64,000 bases of DNA from Corticibacter populi (GCF_004217315.1 NZ_SGWR01000001.1:1054001-1118000); one strand, 5' to 3'; shown: positions 1 through 9,354, counted from the stretch's first letter. The notes: a model not told the origin generated them from the letters alone. Numbers and translations: made by a program.

Positions 1-139
1 CGGCAAGCCCGAAAGCTTCGTCAAGCGCCGCATGGGCGTGGCCCTGGCCCGCCATGATGATCTGGGCATTGCCCGCGAGCGGGCCAAGGAAGCGGCCAGC
101 CGCGTGCGCCCGGGCAAGCCGCCCGAAGATGCACGCTGA
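1..139 (+). CDS. purT: PurT, phosphoribosylglycinamide formyltransferase 2 (C-terminal fragment)
   Basis: Only the last 45 codons are present, in the frame that begins at base 2 and ends at TGA 137-139. The fragment reads [20 protein letters not shown] and continues with an [10 protein letters not shown] helix. This matches the C-terminal end of the ATP-grasp enzyme PurT, where [13 protein letters not shown] and ..ARERAK..A are conserved. PurT makes formyl-GAR from formate, ATP and GAR in purine synthesis. The 5' part lies outside the window. The identification rests on this short but characteristic tail. Confidence 0.8.
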   Translation, partial: GKPESFVKRRMGVALARHDDLGIARERAKEAASRVRPGKPPEDAR

Positions 140-182
140 GCGCGAAGGCCGCACGCCATCTGAGCGGATGTAAAAGACCAGC

Positions 183-956
183 ATGCCCCCAGCAGCAGGC
201 ACCGGATCCCTCACCGCAGCGCAATGGTTCACGGCGCTTTCGGCCTGGGAAGTCATGGCGCTGGGCCTGGTGTTCTTCAGCCTGCTGTATGTCGGGGGTG
301 GTGTGCTGATGGGCGCGCTGACCAGTGGCCTGGCGCGCCTGGGTCGCGGCCACACGCTCGATGAACGGCCCCTGACGCGCGCCCAGCTGCATGCCGAATG
401 GCGCCAGTCGTTCCATTCGATCCTGATCTTCGGCACCGGCATGATCGTGCCATGGGGCTTCGTGCAAGTCGGCTGGGCCCAGTTTGCCGAACAGGCCGGC
501 GCGCTGCGCATGGCACTGGAGGTGGCGGTGCTGATGATCTGGAACGACGTTCATTTCTGGATCAACCACCGCCTGCTGCACACCCGTGCGCTGATGCGCT
601 TCCACCGCGACCACCACCGCTCGGTGCGCACCACCCCCTGGTCCACCTACAGTTTCCATCCGGTGGAGGCGTTGATGCTGGGCAACGTCATCCTGCTGCC
701 GATGGTGGTGCATGACTTCCACTTCTGGTCGCTCGCGGCCGTGCCGGTGCTGAGCCTGCTGCTCAATGTGGTGGGGCATTCGAACTACGAGTTCTTTCCC
801 TCAGTCTCCGACACCCATCCGCTGGCGGCCAGCCGCCGCCACCACCTGCACCATCATCGCCCGCAGGGCAACTTCGGCTTTGCGCTGGCCTTCATGGACC
901 GGCTCATGCATACCAGCGCGGCGTCCCGCTCCGATACCCGCCACCGCGTGCCATGA
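183..956 (+). CDS. Sterol desaturase / fatty acid hydroxylase superfamily membrane protein
   Basis: A 257-residue membrane protein with the histidine clusters of the fatty-acid-hydroxylase superfamily: H124 and H129-x3-H133 (HFWINHRLLH), H141-xx-HH145, H199, and a final run around H220-H225 (HHLHHH). In characterised members these ligate a di-iron centre that uses O2 to hydroxylate or desaturate a lipid. Hydrophobic segments lie near residues 22-50, 78-100, 165-178 and 182-198. It starts 43 bp after purT and its stop overlaps the next start by 4 bp (ATGA), so the two are probably translationally coupled. The substrate cannot be told from sequence; a hopanoid, carotenoid or acyl lipid is possible. 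The upstream Shine-Dalgarno sequence is weak, so the start is moderately sure. Confidence 0.85.
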   Translation: MPPAAGTGSLTAAQWFTALSAWEVMALGLVFFSLLYVGGGVLMGALTSGLARLGRGHTLDERPLTRAQLHAEWRQSFHSILIFGTGMIVPWGFVQVGWAQFAEQAGALRMALEVAVLMIWNDVHFWINHRLLHTRALMRFHRDHHRSVRTTPWSTYSFHPVEALMLGNVILLPMVVHDFHFWSLAAVPVLSLLLNVVGHSNYEFFPSVSDTHPLAASRRHHLHHHRPQGNFGFALAFMDRLMHTSAASRSDTRHRVP

Positions 957-1912
957 CGGCATCGACATGGGCATCGCCCTCGCGGACAAGACGGGCCGGA
1001 TGGACCGGCCTCCCGCGCCTGCGGCATGGGCGGGACTGGCAGTCCATCGCCTACCTGCTGGCATTGCCGCTGCTGGTGGCCTGGCAATGGTGGCAGGGCT
1101 GGCACCCGGTGCCGTATGCGCTGGTGCTGTTCCTGACACTGGGCACCGGCGTGATCCACCACAACCACACGCATGCGCGCATGTGGCATGGCCGCTGGGC
1201 CAACCGCCTCACCGACTACTGGCTGACCCTGTTGCAGGGCCACCCGACCTTTGTGTTCTGGCCCGCGCATGTGGCCAACCACCATCGTTTTCGCCACGGC
1301 CCATGCGATGCCACCCGCACCTACCGCTTTGGCGGCGACCACAACCATCTGTGGGGCTACCTGAGCCATCCGGTGCTGGCGGCCTGGGTGCTCTACCCCC
1401 TCTTCATCGGCTGGCTGGGGCGGCTCAGACGCCGCTGGCCCGGGGCATTCCACTACTGCATGGGCCAGTATGCGCTGTGGCTGGGCAGCTGGGCGCTGCT
1501 GCTGGCGATCGACTGGCAGAAGGCGCTCGTGCTGGTGATCGTGCCGCAACTGCATGGCCTGCACTGGCTGCTGGCCACCAACTACCTGCAGCATGCCCAT
1601 GCCGATGGCCGTCCCGTCAGCCGCAGCCAGCGCCTCGCTCCGCATGCGCCGCTCAACTACGCGCGCAATTTCGAGGGCCTGGTCAATCCGCTGCTCTTCA
1701 ACATCGGCCTGCATACGGCCCACCACGAACACCCGCACGCGCACTGGTCCGAGCTCGTCCGGCTGCACCGGCAGCACTACCAACATCGCGTCGACCCGGC
1801 CCTGAGCGAGCGCGGGCTGCTGCGGTACATGCTGCGCGTCTTCGTGCTCGGCATCGTGTGGCCACCCGCGCGCAGCCGGCCGCAGATGCCAACGGGATTC
1901 ATGCCCGAATGA
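953..1912 (+). CDS. Fatty acid desaturase family membrane protein
   Basis: A 319-residue protein with the three histidine boxes of membrane acyl desaturases: HHNHTH at 69-74, a second box in WPAHVANHHRFRH, and a third in HTAHHEHPHAHW near the C-terminus. Hydrophobic stretches surround the boxes. These residues bind the di-iron site that removes two hydrogens from an acyl or related lipid chain using O2 and an electron donor. The ATG lies inside the last codons of the preceding hydroxylase-like gene, a 4-bp overlap. Having both enzymes in one unit suggests successive oxygenation of the same lipid, which is an inference. The gene converges on the LysR gene 37 bp away. Confidence 0.88.
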   Translation: MTASTWASPSRTRRAGWTGLPRLRHGRDWQSIAYLLALPLLVAWQWWQGWHPVPYALVLFLTLGTGVIHHNHTHARMWHGRWANRLTDYWLTLLQGHPTFVFWPAHVANHHRFRHGPCDATRTYRFGGDHNHLWGYLSHPVLAAWVLYPLFIGWLGRLRRRWPGAFHYCMGQYALWLGSWALLLAIDWQKALVLVIVPQLHGLHWLLATNYLQHAHADGRPVSRSQRLAPHAPLNYARNFEGLVNPLLFNIGLHTAHHEHPHAHWSELVRLHRQHYQHRVDPALSERGLLRYMLRVFVLGIVWPPARSRPQMPTGFMPE

Positions 1913-1949
1913 GGCGCTTGCACTGCTTTCGCCTGGGCCACCGCACCAC

Positions 1950-2870
1950 TCACGACGGCAGCCAGTGCGCCAGTGGATGTTCACGAAACGCCCGCTGGAG
2001 AAATTCCACGCAGACGCGCACTTTGGCCGAGGTGGTCAGGCGCGACGGATACACCGCCCAGATATTGGCCTCCTGCCGCCATTGCGGCAGCACCACCTGC
2101 AGTTCGCCACGCTCGATCAGCGGCCCGACATCCCAGCTCGAGCGCAGGATCACACCGCGACCGTCCACCGCCCATTGCACGGCCACTTCGCCATGATTGG
2201 TCGAAAGCGGCCCGCGCACCTTCACCACTTGCTCCTCCGCACCCGCGCGCAACCGCCAGACGCCAAAGGGATGATCGCGTTCCTTGATCACCAGACAGTC
2301 GTGGCCCGACAGCTCGGCAAGACTGCGCGGCTCGCCACGTCGCTCCAGGTAAGCGGGCGAGGCACACAGCACCCGATGATTGCGTGCCAGCGGCCTGGCA
2401 ATCAGATGGGGCGCGATCTCGTCACCCACCCTCACATCGAGATCGAAGCCTTCGCTGGCGACATCCACCAACCGATCGAATACTTCCAGACGCAACTGCA
2501 GCCGAGGGTACTGCTCGGCCATGCGCGAGAGCAACGGCGCGACGACATTCCGGCCAAAGCCGAAGCTGCTGCTGATGCGCAGGCTGCCAGCTGGAATGGC
2601 ACGTGTGATGGCCGTCTCCTGCAGCAGTTGCTCGACGTCATCGAGCACGCGCTGCGCCCAGTGAAAGACCCGCTCGCCGTCCTCCGTCACATGCACTGAC
2701 CGGGTCGTGCGATGCAGCAGCTTCACGCCCAACTGCTGCTCCAGCAGGCGAATACGCTTGCTCACATACCCCGAGGAAACCCGCAATTCTTCGGCAGCAG
2801 CCACAAAGCTCGTCAGGCGCGCAACCACGATGAACACTCGCAAATCGTCGTTGGATGGAAGATTAATCAC
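1950..2870 (-). CDS. LysR-family transcriptional regulator (TtuA-like)
   Basis: A 306-residue LysR-type regulator. The N-terminal winged helix-turn-helix occupies about residues 8-66 (FVAAAEELRVSSGYVSKRIRLLEQQLGVKLLHR), followed by the usual two-lobed effector-binding domain. The start is GTG; no in-frame ATG is close and the reading PSNDDLRVF fits the family start. It is divergent from the tartrate dehydrogenase gene with 134 bp between the starts, the standard layout for a LysR regulator and its target. It probably controls the dehydrogenase, receptor and hydrolase genes in response to tartrate, malate or a similar hydroxy acid. The effector is inferred from the neighbours only. Confidence 0.88.
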   Translation of the reverse strand: MINLPSNDDLRVFIVVARLTSFVAAAEELRVSSGYVSKRIRLLEQQLGVKLLHRTTRSVHVTEDGERVFHWAQRVLDDVEQLLQETAITRAIPAGSLRISSSFGFGRNVVAPLLSRMAEQYPRLQLRLEVFDRLVDVASEGFDLDVRVGDEIAPHLIARPLARNHRVLCASPAYLERRGEPRSLAELSGHDCLVIKERDHPFGVWRLRAGAEEQVVKVRGPLSTNHGEVAVQWAVDGRGVILRSSWDVGPLIERGELQVVLPQWRQEANIWAVYPSRLTTSAKVRVCVEFLQRAFREHPLAHWLPS

Positions 2871-2872
2871 GA

Positions 2873-2924
2873 TTCGTGCGCAATATTTTCACAAAATGAA
2901 TATTGTATTTGAAGTGTGCACGAA
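2873..2924. promoter_or_regulatory. Nested dyads between the LysR gene and ttuC
   Basis: Two inverted repeats are nested in the divergent promoter region: an outer pair TTCGTGC (2873-2879) and GCACGAA (2918-2924), and an inner pair CAATATT (2881-2887) and AATATTG (2899-2905) with an 11-bp spacer. LysR proteins commonly bind dyads of this size between divergent genes. The symmetry is seen directly; binding by this regulator is inferred. Confidence 0.5.
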
Positions 2925-3004
2925 CAAGAATCCATCCATCACGCACTGCGGTCGAGCCCCAGCGGCTCTGCCCTCCCCCCGAGATCATCAGAGGAGTTAT
3001 CAAC

Positions 3005-4099
3005 ATGTCCCAGAACCGCCGCTACCGCGTCGCCGCCATCGCCGGCGATGGCATTGGCAAGGAAGTCATGCCCCAGGGGCTGGCCGTCACGCAACTGGCC
3101 GCACAGCGCTTTGGCATCGACGTCGAGTTCGTGCACATCGGCTGGGCCAGTTGCGACTACTACGCCGAACACGGAAAAATGATGCCCGACGACTGGAAGG
3201 CCCAGCTACAGGACCTGGATGCCATCTATTTCGGCGCCGTCGGCTGGCCTGCCACCGTTCCGGACCATGTGTCACTGTGGGGCTCGCTGCTGAAGTTCCG
3301 GCGTGAATTCGACCAGTACGTCAATCTGCGACCGGTGCGCCTGTTCGAAGGGGTACCAGGCCCCCTGGCCAACCGGCAGCCCGGTGACATCGACTATCTG
3401 GTGGTGCGCGAGAACACCGAAGGTGAATACACCTCGGTAGGCGGCCTCATGTTCGAGGGCACCGAGCGCGAAATCGTCATCCAGGAATCCGTGTACTCGC
3501 GGCACGGCACGGACCGCGTATTGCGCTACGCCTACGAACTGGCCCAGAAGCGGCCACGGCAGAAACTCACCGTAGCAACGAAGTCCAATGGCATCGCCAT
3601 CAGCATGCCGTGGTGGGACAGCCGCGCAGATGCCATCGGCAAGGACTATCCGCAAGTGCAGGTCGACAAACAGCACATCGACATTCTCTCGGCGCGCTTC
3701 GTGCTGCAGCCGCAGCGTTTCGACGTGGTGGTGGCCTCCAACCTGTTCGGCGACATTCTCTCGGACCTGGGCCCCGCCACCACTGGCACCATCGGCCTGG
3801 CCCCGTCGGCCAATCTGAACCCCGATCGCCGGTTTCCGTCACTGTTCGAGCCCGTGCACGGTTCGGCACCGGACATCTACGGCCAGGGCATCGCCAACCC
3901 CATCGCCATGATCTGGTCTGGCGCACTGATGCTGGACTTTCTCACCGAAGGCCAAGGCCAGGGCCGGGCCGCCCACGACGCCATCGTGCAGGCGATCGAG
4001 CATGCGCTGGCACAGGGGCCGCGCACACCGGACCTGGGCGGCTCGGCAAGCACCGCCGAGCTGGGCCAGGCCATCGCACAGCGCCTGCAGGCTGGCTGA
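3005..4099 (+). CDS. ttuC: Tartrate dehydrogenase / D-malate dehydrogenase family
   Basis: A 364-residue beta-decarboxylating dehydrogenase related to isopropylmalate dehydrogenase. The motifs RENTEGEY, SNLFGDILSDLG and EPVHGSAPDIYGQGIANP are clear. Length and the N-terminal MSQNRRYRVAAIAGDGIGKEV fit the tartrate dehydrogenase group, which oxidises tartrate or D-malate with NAD and a divalent metal. The ATG at 3005 follows GAGGAG at 2991-2996; a longer reading upstream has no ribosome site and is not used. A Bug-family receptor and a hydrolase follow, and a LysR gene is divergent. The exact acid oxidised is not certain, since D-malate and tartrate enzymes are hard to separate by eye. Confidence 0.85.
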   Translation: MSQNRRYRVAAIAGDGIGKEVMPQGLAVTQLAAQRFGIDVEFVHIGWASCDYYAEHGKMMPDDWKAQLQDLDAIYFGAVGWPATVPDHVSLWGSLLKFRREFDQYVNLRPVRLFEGVPGPLANRQPGDIDYLVVRENTEGEYTSVGGLMFEGTEREIVIQESVYSRHGTDRVLRYAYELAQKRPRQKLTVATKSNGIAISMPWWDSRADAIGKDYPQVQVDKQHIDILSARFVLQPQRFDVVVASNLFGDILSDLGPATTGTIGLAPSANLNPDRRFPSLFEPVHGSAPDIYGQGIANPIAMIWSGALMLDFLTEGQGQGRAAHDAIVQAIEHALAQGPRTPDLGGSASTAELGQAIAQRLQAG

Positions 4100-4235
4100 G
4101 AACCTGCTCACGATCTTTTCGAGGGTCACGCAGGCGGCCAAAAGTGCAGAGGGCAAGGGGCGGGGGCAACGCCACCCGATGCGTTTTTCAACTCCGGCCC
4201 TTCGGGTTGCCCACGAAAAGATCGTGAACAGGTCC
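4100..4235. repeat. 136-bp inverted-repeat element between ttuC and the Bug receptor gene
   Basis: The element begins right after the ttuC stop codon. Its left arm (4100-4125, GAACCTGCTCACGATC...) and right arm (4210-4235, read on the other strand) match at 23 of 26 positions. The GC-rich centre is about 84 bp. Shortened copies of the arm occur elsewhere in the window: 35920, 38672, 55003 and 61560. The arrangement looks like a small non-autonomous palindromic element (REP- or MITE-like). It could fold in RNA and change expression of the downstream receptor gene. Confidence 0.75.
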
Positions 4236-4287
4236 GGCCGCCTGATTCCAGCCGCAAACGGACAACAAAGACAAACAGGAGACAAAC

Positions 4288-5283
4288 ATGAACCATTTCC
4301 CCAACCTGCATCCGCGCCGCCAACTGCTGCTGGCCGCAGCCAGCGCCGGGCTGGTATCCCTGCTGCCACGGCCAGGCCGGGCCGCGCTGCCATACCCGAG
4401 CAAGCCGATCAAACTGGTCGTCGGTATCGCCGCCGGCAGTACCACCGATTTGCTGGCGCGCGTGGCAGCGCGCCATCTTTCGGATGCGCTCGGTCAGTCG
4501 GTCGTCATCGAGAACCGCCCCGGGGCCGGTGGCACCCTGGGCGTCAGCTCGGTTGCGACTGCCGCCGCCGATGGCCATACCTTGCTGTTCGTGAGCTCTT
4601 CGCTCCCCACCTTCCCCTACTTCTACAGCGGCCTGCGCTTCGATCCGCTCAAGAGCTTCGTCTATGCCGGCGGGCTGGCCCAGGGCGGCATGGTGATGCT
4701 GACACGCCCCGATGCGCCCTGGCAGAACCTGGCGGATTTGATCGCCTACGCGAAATCCAGACCAGCCGAGGCGGTCAGCTATGCGTCTGCCGGCGTGGGC
4801 AGCATCGCCTACCTGTACTCGGAGTTGTTCGGGCACCTCACGGGTCTGCAATTTCTGCATGTGCCTTACCAAAGCTCCGCAGCGGCACTCGCCGACCTGC
4901 TGTCGGGCCAGGTGGATTTCGTCTTCGATGGCACCACCACCGCTCTGCCCCAGGTCCAATCGGGCCGCACGCGCGCCCTGGCATACTCGGACAGCCGCCG
5001 CACGCCCTTCCTGCCGCAAGTGCCAACCATGCAGGAGGCTGGGGCGCCGGAGTTTTCACAGCGCACCTGGTTCGGCCTGGCTGCGCCAGCGAGCACCGAT
5101 GCCGCCATCATCGAGAAGATTTCCCGGGCCGCGCAGGCCTTCACCGCTTCGCCAACCTACCAGAAGGAACTCGCCGACGCCGCGCATGAGCCCCTGACGA
5201 TGACGGCTGCTCCATTCCAGCAATTGATCGAGAACGACACCAGCATGTGGGGCGACGTCATCGCGAAGATTCGCAGGGCATGA
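4288..5283 (+). CDS. Bug-family (TctC-like) tricarboxylate transporter receptor
   Basis: A 331-residue periplasmic binding protein. The N-terminus has an RR pair and a hydrophobic core (RRQLLLAAASAGLVSLLP), a Tat-like or Sec signal with cleavage near PGRAA. The mature part begins LPYPSKPIKLVVGIAAGSTTD and carries the family blocks VVIENRPGAGGTLG and the late EFSQRTWFGLAAP region. Bug proteins are abundant in Burkholderiales and bind carboxylates or aromatic acids. No TctA or TctB membrane genes are adjacent, so it is an orphan receptor, as most are. Linkage to ttuC suggests a hydroxy-dicarboxylate ligand; this is inferred. Confidence 0.9.
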   Translation: MNHFPNLHPRRQLLLAAASAGLVSLLPRPGRAALPYPSKPIKLVVGIAAGSTTDLLARVAARHLSDALGQSVVIENRPGAGGTLGVSSVATAAADGHTLLFVSSSLPTFPYFYSGLRFDPLKSFVYAGGLAQGGMVMLTRPDAPWQNLADLIAYAKSRPAEAVSYASAGVGSIAYLYSELFGHLTGLQFLHVPYQSSAAALADLLSGQVDFVFDGTTTALPQVQSGRTRALAYSDSRRTPFLPQVPTMQEAGAPEFSQRTWFGLAAPASTDAAIIEKISRAAQAFTASPTYQKELADAAHEPLTMTAAPFQQLIENDTSMWGDVIAKIRRA

Positions 5284-5345
5284 TGCCAAGATTCCTTCAA
5301 CCATGCCCGGTGACGGCTCATTCCATAATTTCCTCCTGCTGAAAC

Positions 5346-6371
5346 ATGACGACCACTGAGTTTGCTTCCATCGGTGCGCTGCGCCTGACCTCGGGAACGG
5401 TGTTGCCCGACGTGGTCATCGCCTACAGCCGGTATGGCACGCTGGCGCCCGATGGCCGCAACGCCATCGTCGTCACGCATGGCTATACCGCCAATCACGG
5501 CCTGCTGGCGCAAGGCAGCGGGGTCGCCGAAGGTGCCTGGGCCGGGCTGATCGGACCAGGCAGGCCACTGGATCCGCAGCGCTATTGCATCCTTTGCCCG
5601 AACATGCTGGGCTCTTGCTACGGCAGCACCGGACCAACCAGCATGGATCCCGACAGCGGCCGGCCGTATGGCGCCGATTTCCCCGACATCACATTCCACG
5701 ACATCGTTGCATCACAGCGCCAGTGGCTCGATGCGCTCGGGGTGCGCCACCTGCGCGCCGTGATGGGTCCCTCGCTCGGTGGATTTCAGGCATTGCAATG
5801 GGCGGTCGATCATCCGGACTTCGTCGACTGCGTCGGCGCCATCGTCTCCGGCCCCTGCTTGCCAGCCAGCCCGGCCATGTCGCTGCCGGCGCTGCAGCAG
5901 GCGCTCGACATCGGCCGCGCCGCCGATGACGGCGAGATGGACGCCAAAGCGGCCATGAACGAGGCCCTGCGCCGCATTCGCCTGCAGACACTTGCAAGCT
6001 ACGGCATGCCGCAGGTGCTGGCCGCGCAAGGTGTGCCTGCGGATATGCTGGGCCGCAGACTCGAGCAGATGGCAGCGGCCTGGGCCGAAAGCTTCTCGCC
6101 ACACAGCCTGGTGGTGCTGCTCAAGGCGGCCCAGGCTTTCGATGTCCGGCCCCAACTTGCATCGGTGCGTGCCGAGGTCCTGCATGTGGTCGCGTCCAGC
6201 GACACCCTGTTCCCGCCCGACGAAGCCGTGCACCGGCAAATGCAGCGCATCCAGGGGCGGCTGCGCCATCAGGTTCTGCAGACAGAGCTGGGCCATTCCA
6301 GCTCCGGCCCATTGCATGCCCAATGGGGGCCGGGCCTGCGGGACATGCTCGCAACAGCCCCGTCCGCATAG
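5346..6371 (+). CDS. Alpha/beta hydrolase of the MetX (homoserine O-acetyltransferase-like) family
   Basis: A 341-residue alpha/beta-hydrolase-fold protein. The nucleophile elbow is GPSLGG with Ser143, followed by FQALQWAVDHPDFV as in MetX enzymes. The block PNMLGSCYGSTGPTS and the C-terminal ELGHSSSGPLH (likely catalytic His) also fit, and the acid is probably in VVASSDTLFPP. True homoserine acetyltransferases usually have SMGG rather than SLGG, and the context is an acid-catabolism operon, so a hydrolase or acyltransferase of unknown substrate is more likely than methionine synthesis. It lies 62 bp after the Bug receptor gene. A strong hairpin follows it. Confidence 0.8.
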   Translation: MTTTEFASIGALRLTSGTVLPDVVIAYSRYGTLAPDGRNAIVVTHGYTANHGLLAQGSGVAEGAWAGLIGPGRPLDPQRYCILCPNMLGSCYGSTGPTSMDPDSGRPYGADFPDITFHDIVASQRQWLDALGVRHLRAVMGPSLGGFQALQWAVDHPDFVDCVGAIVSGPCLPASPAMSLPALQQALDIGRAADDGEMDAKAAMNEALRRIRLQTLASYGMPQVLAAQGVPADMLGRRLEQMAAAWAESFSPHSLVVLLKAAQAFDVRPQLASVRAEVLHVVASSDTLFPPDEAVHRQMQRIQGRLRHQVLQTELGHSSSGPLHAQWGPGLRDMLATAPSA

Positions 6372-6419
6372 GCTCCTCGGCGCGCCCCCTCGCCGCAGCA
6401 CTGGTCCTCCACAAACAAG

Positions 6420-6453
6420 AAACCGGTGCCGCAGAATCCTGCAGCACCGGTTT
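6420..6453. terminator. Bidirectional hairpin between the MetX-like gene and typA
   Basis: Arms AAACCGGTGC (6420-6429) and GCACCGGTTT (6444-6453) pair perfectly around a short inner stem (GCAG/CTGC). It lies in the convergent gap between stops at 6371 and 6490. The U-run is short on both strands, so it is a probable rather than a classic terminator. Confidence 0.6.
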
Positions 6454-6489
6454 GCTCAAGGGCACTCAAGGATGAGGCCCCGAATCACA

Positions 6490-8322
6490 TCACGCCAGCG
6501 CCGAGTTCTTCGCACGCTTGCGCTCGTGCTCCTTCAGATGGCGCTTGCGCAGGCGGATCGACTGCGGGGTGATCTCGACCAGTTCGTCGTCGTCGATGAA
6601 TTCCACCGCATACTCCAGCGACATGTCGATAGGCGGGGTGATCTTGATGGCGTCTTCCTTGCCGCTGACGCGGAAGTTGGTCAGCTGCTTGGTGCGCGTG
6701 GCGTTGACCACCAGATCGTTGTCGCGGCTGTGGATGCCGACGATCATGCCCTCGTACACCGGATCGCCGGCCTTGACGAACATGCGGCCACGGTCGTCGA
6801 GCTTGCCCAGCGCGTAGGTGAAGATTTCACCATCGTCCATCGAGATCAGCACGCCGTTCTTGCGCCCGCCGATCTCGCCCTTGTGCGGCTCGTAGCCGTC
6901 GAAGATGTTGGCGATCAGGCCCGAACCACGCGTGAGGTTGAGGAATTCGTTGGTGAAGCCGATCAGGCCGCGCGCCGGAATGCGGTACTCGAGGCGCACG
7001 CGGCCACGACCGTCCGGCTCCATGTTGACCAGCTCGCCCTTGCGCTCGCCAAGGGCCTGCATCACGCCGCCCTGGTGGCCTTCCTCGATGTCGGCGGTGA
7101 CCAGCTCGATCGGCTCGCAGATTTCACCGTTGATCTCGCGGAACACCACGCGCGGCTTGGAGACGGCCAACTCATAGCCTTCGCGGCGCATTTCCTCAAG
7201 CAGAATGGTCAAGTGGAGTTCGCCGCGGCCGGAGACCTCGAAGACGCCGTCCTCGTCGGTTTCCTTGACGCGCAGCGCCACGTTCGAACGCAGTTCCTTC
7301 TGCAGGCGGTCCCAGATCTGGCGGCTGGTGACGAACTTGCCTTCACGGCCAGCCAGCGGGCTGGTGTTGACGCAGAAGTTCATGGTCAGCGTCGGCTCGT
7401 CGATCTTGAGCATTGGCAGCGGCTGCGGATTGACCGGATCGGTGATGGTCTCGCCGATGCCAATGTTCTCGATACCATTGACCAGCACGATTTCGCTGGG
7501 GCCGGCTTCGCTGGCCTGCACGCGGTCCAGGCCCTGGAAGGTCAGCACCTGGTTGATGCGGCCCTTGTAGGTCTCGCCATCGGTGCCCTGGGCCACCAGC
7601 ACTTCCATGCCCGGGCGGATGGTGCCCTGCTTGATGCGGCCAACACCGATACGGCCAACGAAAGTGGAGTAATCCAGCGCCGAGACCTGCAGCTGCAGCG
7701 GCGCACTGGCGTCGCCCTGCACCGAGGGCACGTGCTGGAGGACGGTGTCGAACAGCGGCGACATGTCCGTACCCCAGGTCTCACCGGGCTCGCCCTCTTC
7801 GAGCGAAGCCCAGCCGTTGATGCCGGAGGCGTAGACCACCGGGAAGTCGAGTTGCTCGTCGGTCGCGCCGAGCTTGTCGAACAGGTCGAAAGCGGCGTTG
7901 ATGACCTTGTCCGGATCGGCGCCGGGCTTGTCCACCTTGTTGACCACGACGATGGGCTTGAGGCCCAGTGCCAGTGCCTTCTTGGTGACGAAGCGGGTCT
8001 GCGGCATCGGGCCTTCCTGCGCATCGATCAGCAGCACCACGCCATCGACCATCGACAGCGCGCGTTCGACCTCGCCGCCGAAGTCCGCGTGGCCCGGGGT
8101 ATCGACGATGTTAATGTGCGTGCCCTTCCAGGTCACGGCACAGTTCTTGGCCAGGATGGTGATGCCGCGCTCGCGCTCGATGGCGTGGTTGTCCATCACG
8201 GTGTCGACGACTTTCTCATGGTCGGCGAAGGTGCCGCTCTGGCGCAGCAGCTGGTCCACCATCGTGGTCTTGCCATGGTCGACGTGGGCGATGATGGCGA
8301 TATTGCGAATTTCTTTGGTCAT
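6490..8322 (-). CDS. typA: TypA/BipA ribosome-associated GTPase
   Basis: A 610-residue translational GTPase, close to the roughly 607 residues of E. coli BipA. G motifs are in order: [15 protein letters not shown] (G1), [16 protein letters not shown] (G3) and [13 protein letters not shown] (G4). EF-G-like domains II, III and V and the BipA-specific C-terminal domain follow, ending in a basic helix rich in [12 protein letters not shown]. BipA binds the 70S ribosome and supports 50S assembly and stress or low-temperature growth. The ATG at 8322 is chosen because [16 protein letters not shown] is the family start. It is the last gene of the rimP-to-typA cluster, 54 bp after truB. Confidence 0.96.
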   Translation of the reverse strand: MTKEIRNIAIIAHVDHGKTTMVDQLLRQSGTFADHEKVVDTVMDNHAIERERGITILAKNCAVTWKGTHINIVDTPGHADFGGEVERALSMVDGVVLLIDAQEGPMPQTRFVTKKALALGLKPIVVVNKVDKPGADPDKVINAAFDLFDKLGATDEQLDFPVVYASGINGWASLEEGEPGETWGTDMSPLFDTVLQHVPSVQGDASAPLQLQVSALDYSTFVGRIGVGRIKQGTIRPGMEVLVAQGTDGETYKGRINQVLTFQGLDRVQASEAGPSEIVLVNGIENIGIGETITDPVNPQPLPMLKIDEPTLTMNFCVNTSPLAGREGKFVTSRQIWDRLQKELRSNVALRVKETDEDGVFEVSGRGELHLTILLEEMRREGYELAVSKPRVVFREINGEICEPIELVTADIEEGHQGGVMQALGERKGELVNMEPDGRGRVRLEYRIPARGLIGFTNEFLNLTRGSGLIANIFDGYEPHKGEIGGRKNGVLISMDDGEIFTYALGKLDDRGRMFVKAGDPVYEGMIVGIHSRDNDLVVNATRTKQLTNFRVSGKEDAIKITPPIDMSLEYAVEFIDDDELVEITPQSIRLRKRHLKEHERKRAKNSALA

Positions 8323-8376
8323 GGTTGCTAGGGCTTGGGAAAACGGTTGGGGGGTGTATCGGACATCAAGCAATGA

Positions 8377-9351
8377 TCAGGCCACCGCCGCGCGGGCTTC
8401 ATGGAACTGCAGCAATGCCTGCTGGATTTCGGGAGGACTGAGCAGCCGGTCGGCAATCAGCTCGCCCTGCTGCACATGGGCCACGCCCAGCAGCGCCTCG
8501 GGCTGCTCGCCGAACACGGCGACCGCTGCGGCATCGGGCCAGTCGCCACGGCGGCGCATGCCGCTGAGGAACCGGCCCGCCTCATCCGGAGGCAGCACGA
8601 TGCGTGGATGCTCGTGCAGCAAGATTTCCACTGGATGAAGCATGCGCAGCCGGGCGGCATCATCGAGCGCCTCGAGCTGGTCGAGGGTGATGGCCTGCGC
8701 GACATGCAGGTTGCCGGTCTCGACGCGTCGCAGCATCGTCAGATGACCACCGCAGCCCAGGGCTTCGCCGATGTCCTCGCCGAGGGTGCGGATGTAGGTG
8801 CCCTTGCTGCAGCGCACGCGCAGGTCGACGAAGGGCTCCGCGCCGCCGAGTTCAAAACCCAGCAACTCCAGGTCGTGGATAAGCACCTGGCGCGCCGCAC
8901 GCTCGACGGTCTCGCCGTCGCGGGCGTACTCATAGAGCGCCTTGCCGTCCTTCTTGAGCGCGCTGTGCATCGGCGGCACCTGTGCGATCGGACCGGTAAA
9001 GTCGTCGAGTACCTGCACCAGCTGCCCCACCGTGCAGGCCACCGGCCGCTCGCGCAGCACCTCGCCTTCCGCATCCGCGGTGCTGGTCGTCACACCCAGG
9101 CGCACACGCGTCTCGTAGGTCTTGTCGGCCTCGAGCTGCAACTGGCTGAACTTGGTGGCCGCGCCAAAGCACAAGGGCAGGATGCCGCTGGCAAGCGGAT
9201 CGAGCGTGCCGGTATGGCCCGCCTTTTCGGCGCGCAGCAGCCACTTGGCCTTTTGCAAGGCCTGGTTGCTGGAGAGTCCCAGCGGCTTGTCGAGCAGCAA
9301 CACCCCGTGCACAGGGCGCCGCTGCACCCTGACACGGGTAGGCGCTGTCAT
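8377..9351 (-). CDS. truB: tRNA pseudouridine(55) synthase TruB
   Basis: A 324-residue pseudouridine synthase. The catalytic motif [12 protein letters not shown] contains the active-site Asp near residue 50, followed by [10 protein letters not shown] and the [16 protein letters not shown] block. A PUA-like region lies at the C-terminus. It makes pseudouridine 55 in the T-loop of tRNAs. The start is 3 bp from the rbfA stop, so the genes are tightly coupled. Confidence 0.96.
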   Translation of the reverse strand: MTAPTRVRVQRRPVHGVLLLDKPLGLSSNQALQKAKWLLRAEKAGHTGTLDPLASGILPLCFGAATKFSQLQLEADKTYETRVRLGVTTSTADAEGEVLRERPVACTVGQLVQVLDDFTGPIAQVPPMHSALKKDGKALYEYARDGETVERAARQVLIHDLELLGFELGGAEPFVDLRVRCSKGTYIRTLGEDIGEALGCGGHLTMLRRVETGNLHVAQAITLDQLEALDDAARLRMLHPVEILLHEHPRIVLPPDEAGRFLSGMRRRGDWPDAAAVAVFGEQPEALLGVAHVQQGELIADRLLSPPEIQQALLQFHEARAAVA

Positions 9352-9354
9352 GGC

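Noticed and set aside
5992-8331. Long plus-strand frame opposite typA
   Set aside because: typA is unmistakable on the minus strand; the plus-strand reading has only His/Asp/Ala-rich antisense composition.
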